This document shows positions 60,472 to 64,000 of a DNA stretch of 64,000 bases, in pieces; the stretch's first letter is position 1, and each line of letters starts with the position of its first letter. This stretch comes from a bacterium (lineage in GTDB: Bacteria > Ratteibacteria > UBA8468 > B48-G9 > JAFGKM01). The position numbers and the translations under genes were made by a program. The notes below the pieces were generated by a model. That model was not told the origin of the DNA. It did not search any database and saw only the letters and a list, made by a program, of their open reading frames with translations. The stretch is taken from assembly GCA_023230585.1 (NCBI GenBank), contig JALNXB010000006.1, positions 12,308 through 76,307 of the forward strand, read 5' to 3'.

Positions 60472-61333
60472 TTTTTTCTCCTACCCTTAATTTAGCGCTT
60501 CTGCTTTCAGGGTTGATTTTGATTTCGTCTTTATCTGGCAATATAGGTTTTTTGGTAACAACCATTAGGGCTGAACTGTTTTTTAAAAACCGTTTTATTA
60601 TTCTGTCTTCAAGAGAATGGAAAGATATAACAACCATCCTTCCTTTTTCTCTTAATATAACTTCAGCTTTTTTTAATCCTTCCGTTAAAACTGTAAGTTC
60701 ATTATTTACTGTGATTCTTAATGCCATAAAAACTTTTGTAGCAGGATGTATTTTTCTTCTATACCCATAGTATGATTTTAAAAAATCTGCAAGAGCTAAA
60801 GTGGTTTCAAAATTTTCTATTTTCCGCTTTTCAATAATAGCATCTACCAATCTTCTTACTCCGTTTATTTCACCATATTTTTCAAAAATCCATATAAGGT
60901 TATTTCTATCCCATTTATTTATTATTTCCCAAGCTGTTAAAGGGTTACTGGTATCATATCTCATATCGAGAGGTCCTTCTAACTGAAAACTAAACCCTCT
61001 TTCACTATTGGTTATCTGGTTAGTAGAAAAACCTATATCAAACAATATACCATCAAGGTGAGGTATTGCTTCTTCTTGAAAAACAGTATCTAAATTTTCA
61101 AAACCAGAATGTATCGCTTTAAAATTTTTGTATTCTCTTAATTTTTCAGAAATTTCTTTAATCGCTTCTATATCCTTATCTATTCCGTACAAGAGTATAT
61201 CAAGACCTGTTTCTAAAATATATTTACTATGACCTCCTCGTCCGCAGGTCGCATCAACATATATTCCACCAGGTTTAAGATTAAGATAAGAAACTGCTTG
61301 TTCCCTCAAAACAGGGTAGTGTTCAATATTCAT
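60446..61333 (-). CDS. rsmH: 16S rRNA (cytosine-1402-N4)-methyltransferase
   Basis: A 295-residue SAM methyltransferase (MraW) for C1402, the same nucleotide targeted by RsmI at 41305-41973. Motifs: HYPVLREQAVSYL, the SAM loop DATCGRGGHSKYIL, GILFDIGFSTNQ, GPLDMRYD and VVISFHSLEDRIIKRF. It is 57 bp downstream of mraZ. Confidence 0.96.
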   Translation of the reverse strand: MNIEHYPVLREQAVSYLNLKPGGIYVDATCGRGGHSKYILETGLDILLYGIDKDIEAIKEISEKLREYKNFKAIHSGFENLDTVFQEEAIPHLDGILFDIGFSTNQITNSERGFSFQLEGPLDMRYDTSNPLTAWEIINKWDRNNLIWIFEKYGEINGVRRLVDAIIEKRKIENFETTLALADFLKSYYGYRRKIHPATKVFMALRITVNNELTVLTEGLKKAEVILREKGRMVVISFHSLEDRIIKRFLKNSSALMVVTKKPILPDKDEIKINPESRSAKLRVGEKIEKNTCCT

Positions 61334-61390
61334 TATCGTGATAAGTGAGAAATTTTAAGAGACCTTATTATACTGATTATGAGAAAGTAG

Positions 61391-61843
61391 TTATAGTGTT
61401 TCTGTCAATTTTTCCGAAATGGTTTCATAAGTTTTCAGAGCGTCGGTATAATATTTATCCCATTTTTCTTCATCCCAAATCTCAATTCTTGTGTCTACCC
61501 CTATTAAAACAATATTCTCTTTGATTTGAGCGTGCTGAATAAGATTTAAGGGTATTGAAAGTCTGCCCTGTTTGTCCATATCAGCTTGAAAAGCACTTGA
61601 AAAAAATAGACGTGTAAACGTTCTTGGGTCGCCTTTGGTAAAAGGTAATTCTCGCAGTTTTTCGCTCTGATTTTCCCATATTTTTTCAGAAAATATAAAA
61701 AGGCAATTTTCTAAACCTTTAGTAATAAATAGCGAACCAGGTCTATTGCCCATTACTTGCGCAAGTTGGCTCCTAAGCTTTGCAGGGATGAGTATTCGTC
61801 CCTGTTTATCTATTTTTCCCCTAAATTCACCAAAATGTACCAT
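61391..61843 (-). CDS. mraZ: transcriptional regulator MraZ
   Basis: A 150-residue two-AbrB-domain DNA-binding protein. The two repeats appear as GKIDKQGRILIPAKLR (near 9-24) and ADMDKQGRLSIPLNL (near 93-107). MraZ typically binds repeats in its own promoter region and controls the dcw cluster; no clear TGGGN repeats were identified upstream here. Shine-Dalgarno AAGGTG. It opens the division cluster. Confidence 0.95.
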   Translation of the reverse strand: MVHFGEFRGKIDKQGRILIPAKLRSQLAQVMGNRPGSLFITKGLENCLFIFSEKIWENQSEKLRELPFTKGDPRTFTRLFFSSAFQADMDKQGRLSIPLNLIQHAQIKENIVLIGVDTRIEIWDEEKWDKYYTDALKTYETISEKLTETL

Positions 61844-61860
61844 TTTTCACCTTTTTATAT

Positions 61861-61889
61861 ATTAAATACCCTATAGAATTTTTTGTCAA
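61861..61889 (-). promoter_or_regulatory. promoter of the mraZ division/cell-wall cluster
   Basis: Minus strand TTGACA (61884-61889), 17 bp, TTTAAT (61861-61866). +1 is near 61854, a leader of about 11 nt carrying only the ribosome site. Confidence 0.72.
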
Positions 61890-62120
61890 GTTTTTTATAA
61901 AGTTTTTAATTTACTTTTTCTCGGGGGTTAGTCCAAGTATTCCCCTTTCTTCCTATTTGTCATTCTGGATTTATCCCGAGTACCTCCGAGGGACTTGATC
62001 AGAATCTCGTTTTTTATTACTACTGTTATGGGTTAAATTAGAGATCCTGAAACAAGTTCAGATGACAAATTTTGACGTTCAGGATGGTAAAGGGGGTAAG
62101 TAGAAGGCAATACAGCCCCC

Positions 62121-62263
62121 CCCATTCCGTCTTTTGTAGTTAGTCTTGCGAGTTTTACCCGCCGAAGCCAACCTACGTTAAAATACAAGCTTCGGCAGGT
62201 ATACCTTGGCGTAGGAGGGGTTTCGCAACGTGGCAATCTCGCCGAAGGCGGAAAAGGAGTGGG
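62121..62263 (+). repeat. family B palindromic repeat, copy B3
   Basis: Bounded by CCCATTCC and GGAGTGGGG, nearly identical to B2 (19600-19740). The 61890-62120 part of the gap also holds a decayed CATTCTGGA...TCAGAATCTCG palindrome (about 61962-62009). Nothing else was seen there. Confidence 0.85.
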
Positions 62264-62305
62264 GATAAAAAAGTATATGAGAAATGTTTTAGGTAAGAAT
62301 AAAAA

Positions 62306-62643
62306 GGGAGTGGCTCATAAGCCGGATTCTGTTCAAATAGTTATTTATCTTGGCTCTAAATTGCTTTAAAGCTCATGCGGTCTACCCGAATCTATGTGGG
62401 CAGGTACCTAAGATTCTGCTTGACCTTGCTCAGAATGGGGTTTACCTTTGCCTTATTGTTTCCAAAAAGCGGTGAGCTTTTACCTCGCCATTTCACCCTT
62501 ACCCTCTATTTTTATATAGAAGGCGGTATTATTTCTGTGGTACTTTCCAGTCCTTGCGAACTGCTCCTGTTAGGAGCCATTCTACCTGCTTGAGTCCGGA
62601 CTTTCCTCCTGTTTAAAAAACAGGCAACTATCCGACCACTCCC
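62306..62643 (-). ncRNA. rnpB: RNase P RNA
   Basis: A catalytic RNA of about 338 nt that cuts tRNA 5' leaders. The P1 helix GGGAGTGG (62643-62636) pairs with CCACTCCC (62313-62306). The universal GAGGAAAGTCCGGACTC segment (CR I, about 62595-62611) and the 3' AGAATCCGGCTTATG (CR V region) are present. The overall layout is of the bacterial A type. The open frame at 62375-62593 on the plus strand is a shadow of this RNA. Confidence 0.94.
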
Positions 62644-62692
62644 TTTAAAAATTGTTTTAGCTATGTTAGGTATGATAATTGATAATGTTTAA

Positions 62693-63100
62693 TTATAGAA
62701 GAGATGTTTCAATATGAGAATTTGCAAGTTTATCTGCTTGCTTGTTCTCTTCTCTTGGGATATGTATAAAATCTACTTTCTTATAACGTTTTACAAGTCG
62801 TTCTGCTATAAGATTCATTTTTTTTAACCACTCATCTTTAACCTTGTAACTTCCTTGCATCTGTTTAATGAGTAATTGACTATCACTACGTATTTCAAGT
62901 TCCGTACATTCAAACTCTAAGCAATCTATCAGAGCAGCGATTAGTGCCATATATTCTGCTATATTACACGTTGCGTTCCCAATAGACGCTCCTGATTCTT
63001 TTAATACTTTACCTGTATTATCTTGAATGAGAAACCCTAACGACGCTTTGCCAGGATTTCCTTTAGAGGCACCATCTATATACGCTATAAGTTTTTTCAT
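62693..63100 (-). CDS. rnhA: ribonuclease HI family protein
   Basis: A 135-residue RNase H fold protein that cuts RNA in RNA:DNA hybrids. The metal-binding DEDD set is intact: D9 (IDGASKGNPG), E49 (IAEYMAL), D73 (RSDSQLL) and D123 (KQADKLAN). It lacks the basic handle-region helix of E. coli RNase HI (155 residues), like the short archaeal or YpeP-type homologues. Its start overlaps the stop of the zinc-ribbon gene. Confidence 0.88.
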   Translation of the reverse strand: MKKLIAYIDGASKGNPGKASLGFLIQDNTGKVLKESGASIGNATCNIAEYMALIAALIDCLEFECTELEIRSDSQLLIKQMQGSYKVKDEWLKKMNLIAERLVKRYKKVDFIHIPREENKQADKLANSHIETSLL

Positions 63101-63801
63101 CAGTAAAGAATCCTGCTACAGTTTTCACAATGAACTATTTCTTTCTTTGCTTTCACTTTTTCTTCTATATAAGTGGGAACAAAAACACGGCAACCAGTGC
63201 AACTACTTTCTTCAAGTCTACATATTGCAACCCTATTTTTGTGCCCTTTTAATATTCTTTCATATATTGAATAAAAATTACTATTAATTGAAGGGAGCGC
63301 TTCTTCTCGCTTTTTCTTCAATTCTTTTAAGTCTTCTTTTTCCTGTTCAACTTTTACTTCTGCTTCCTTAATCTTTAATTCAATGTTTTTTACTAATTTA
63401 TCATTTTTGTCCGTTAAATTAGAGAGTTGAGTAGTTAACAACTCTTCTTTTTCCATATCTAATAAAATGGCATCTTCTGCTTTTAATTTTTTTGATTTTA
63501 GGGCATTTATTTCAGCCAAAATAACGGTATATTCCTTGTTTGTTTTAACTTCGTTCAAACGTACCTGTAGTTTCTTAATTTCGCCCTCTACTCCTTCAAG
63601 TTCGAGTTCTTTTTCTTTTTTATCTATCAGAAGTCTTTTATATTCCTTCTGAGCCATATCTTTTTTTTCAAGTTCTTTCTTTATATCTTGCTCGAGAGAG
63701 TTTTTGATTTCGGGGAAAGAGTTAATTTCTTCTTCCAACTCAAGAATACAACTATCTATCTCCTGAAGCTCTGCTAATTTTTGTAGTTCTTCTCTAATCA
63801 T
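63100..63801 (-). CDS. coiled-coil protein with C4 zinc ribbon (CT398/FlgZ-like)
   Basis: A 233-residue protein. Residues about 1-170 form a long coiled coil (IDSCILELEEEINSF, KELEKKDMAQKEYKRLL...). The C-terminal zinc ribbon has cysteines in SCTGCRVFV and HCENCSRILY (CxxC...CxxC). CT398 of Chlamydia, a structural homologue, links to sigma54 and secretion; family function is uncertain. It has a consensus-like promoter but no Shine-Dalgarno, so it is probably leaderless. It precedes rnhA in one operon. Confidence 0.82.
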   Translation of the reverse strand: MIREELQKLAELQEIDSCILELEEEINSFPEIKNSLEQDIKKELEKKDMAQKEYKRLLIDKKEKELELEGVEGEIKKLQVRLNEVKTNKEYTVILAEINALKSKKLKAEDAILLDMEKEELLTTQLSNLTDKNDKLVKNIELKIKEAEVKVEQEKEDLKELKKKREEALPSINSNFYSIYERILKGHKNRVAICRLEESSCTGCRVFVPTYIEEKVKAKKEIVHCENCSRILY

Positions 63802-63808
63802 AATATTA

Positions 63809-63838
63809 AGTATACCATTTTTTTGTTTTCTAAGTCAA
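63809..63838 (-). promoter_or_regulatory. promoter of the zinc-ribbon/rnhA operon, predicts leaderless mRNA
   Basis: Minus strand TTGACT (63833-63838), 18 bp, TATACT (63809-63814) with TGG before it (extended -10). Predicted +1 is 63802, one nucleotide before the ATG (63801). Confidence 0.72.
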
Positions 63839-63864
63839 TTTATAGTCTTTGAATAATAAGTGGT

Positions 63865-64000
63865 AAAAAAGTATGTAGTGTCTACTCACTCTGGTACTAC
63901 GGCGCATACACCTTCTACGCCACAATCGGGCACTCTGAGAACTCACCCTTCTGCATATAAAGCATCTCCGAAGGGTTTAACAGGCTCAGAGTAGAAGAAC
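63865..64000 (-). mobile_element. family A inverted-repeat element, copy A3, truncated by window end
   Basis: Read on the minus strand it gives the right half of the family A element: P3 ACTCTGAG/CTCAGAGT, P4 CCCTTC/GAAGGG, the 3' arm of P1 (GCCCGATT), then the right-end unit and ACATACTTTTTT. The left end lies outside the window. Confidence 0.75.

Noticed and set aside
62375..62593. 72-codon plus-strand open frame
   Set aside because: It is antisense to RNase P RNA, whose conserved segments explain the sequence.

Overview
The window is AT-rich bacterial chromosome with short gaps and mostly vertical, housekeeping content. No plasmid, phage or transposase gene is visible. The cell is probably Gram-negative: there is an LpxL/HtrB-like acyltransferase, a lipoprotein M48 protease, and a MurE carrying the DNPR motif of meso-diaminopimelate ligases. 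It is probably an anaerobe, because it has an Rnf-type redox ion pump. The accessory genes resemble those common in uncultured lineages of or near the PVC group, with Omnitrophota/Ratteibacteria-like bacteria as my best guess. They include URO-D-like proteins, DUF6785-type membrane proteins, CocE/NonD hydrolases, Gfo/Idh and sugar-isomerase genes, H-x9-DG pseudopilins and a large secreted beta-helix protein. No marker in the window settles the taxonomy.

Layout. 1-9580: the 5' end of lipA at the window edge, a URO-D-like gene, a repeat-rich gap, dcd, mnmE with an M48 lipoprotein, a DUF4416/hydrolase/PHP operon, and a large membrane protein. 9850-19371: carbohydrate and peptide or ester utilisation genes, a pseudopilin gene broken by an 11-bp tandem duplication, an intact pseudopilin gene, and a 1141-residue secreted TPR/beta-helix/CBM9-like protein. 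19372-20193: repeats and tRNA-Arg(UCU). 20206-24627: argB-argD-argF and queD-purC. 24667-26772: a cell-wall amidase, tmRNA and smpB. 26903-34660: a beta-CASP metallo-hydrolase, an amino-sugar-like set (Gfo/Idh, DegT aminotransferase, NagB-like, PIG-L deacetylase) and uvrB. 34723-41126: an operon apgM-rnfCDGEA-rhomboid with no rnfB. 41305-52044: rsmI, a SurA_N-like protein, DUF1015, a GH36-like glycosidase, TauE/SafE, an LpxL-like protein, a small multidrug-export family protein, an aspartate-type aminotransferase and a secreted protein. 52039-61843: the division and cell-wall cluster mraZ-rsmH-ftsL-ftsI-murE-murF-mraY-murD-ftsW. 62306-64000: RNase P RNA, an RNase HI family gene, a zinc-ribbon coiled-coil gene and a truncated repeat.

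The most unusual non-coding feature is a family of roughly 220-bp elements with terminal inverted repeats (1601-1820, 44210-44432, 63865 to the window end, and a derivative at 19838-20029). Their cores share a four-helix fold. They sit in intergenic gaps together with a second palindromic family of about 142 bp (1284, 19600, 62121) and smaller REP-like units. Several genes (dcd, rsmI, uvrB and the zinc-ribbon gene) have a -10 hexamer placed so that transcription would start at or next to the ATG, with no Shine-Dalgarno sequence, which suggests leaderless mRNAs. Other promoters are close to sigma70 consensus (TTGACA, 16-18 bp, TATAAT-like). Most genes inside operons have good Shine-Dalgarno sequences.
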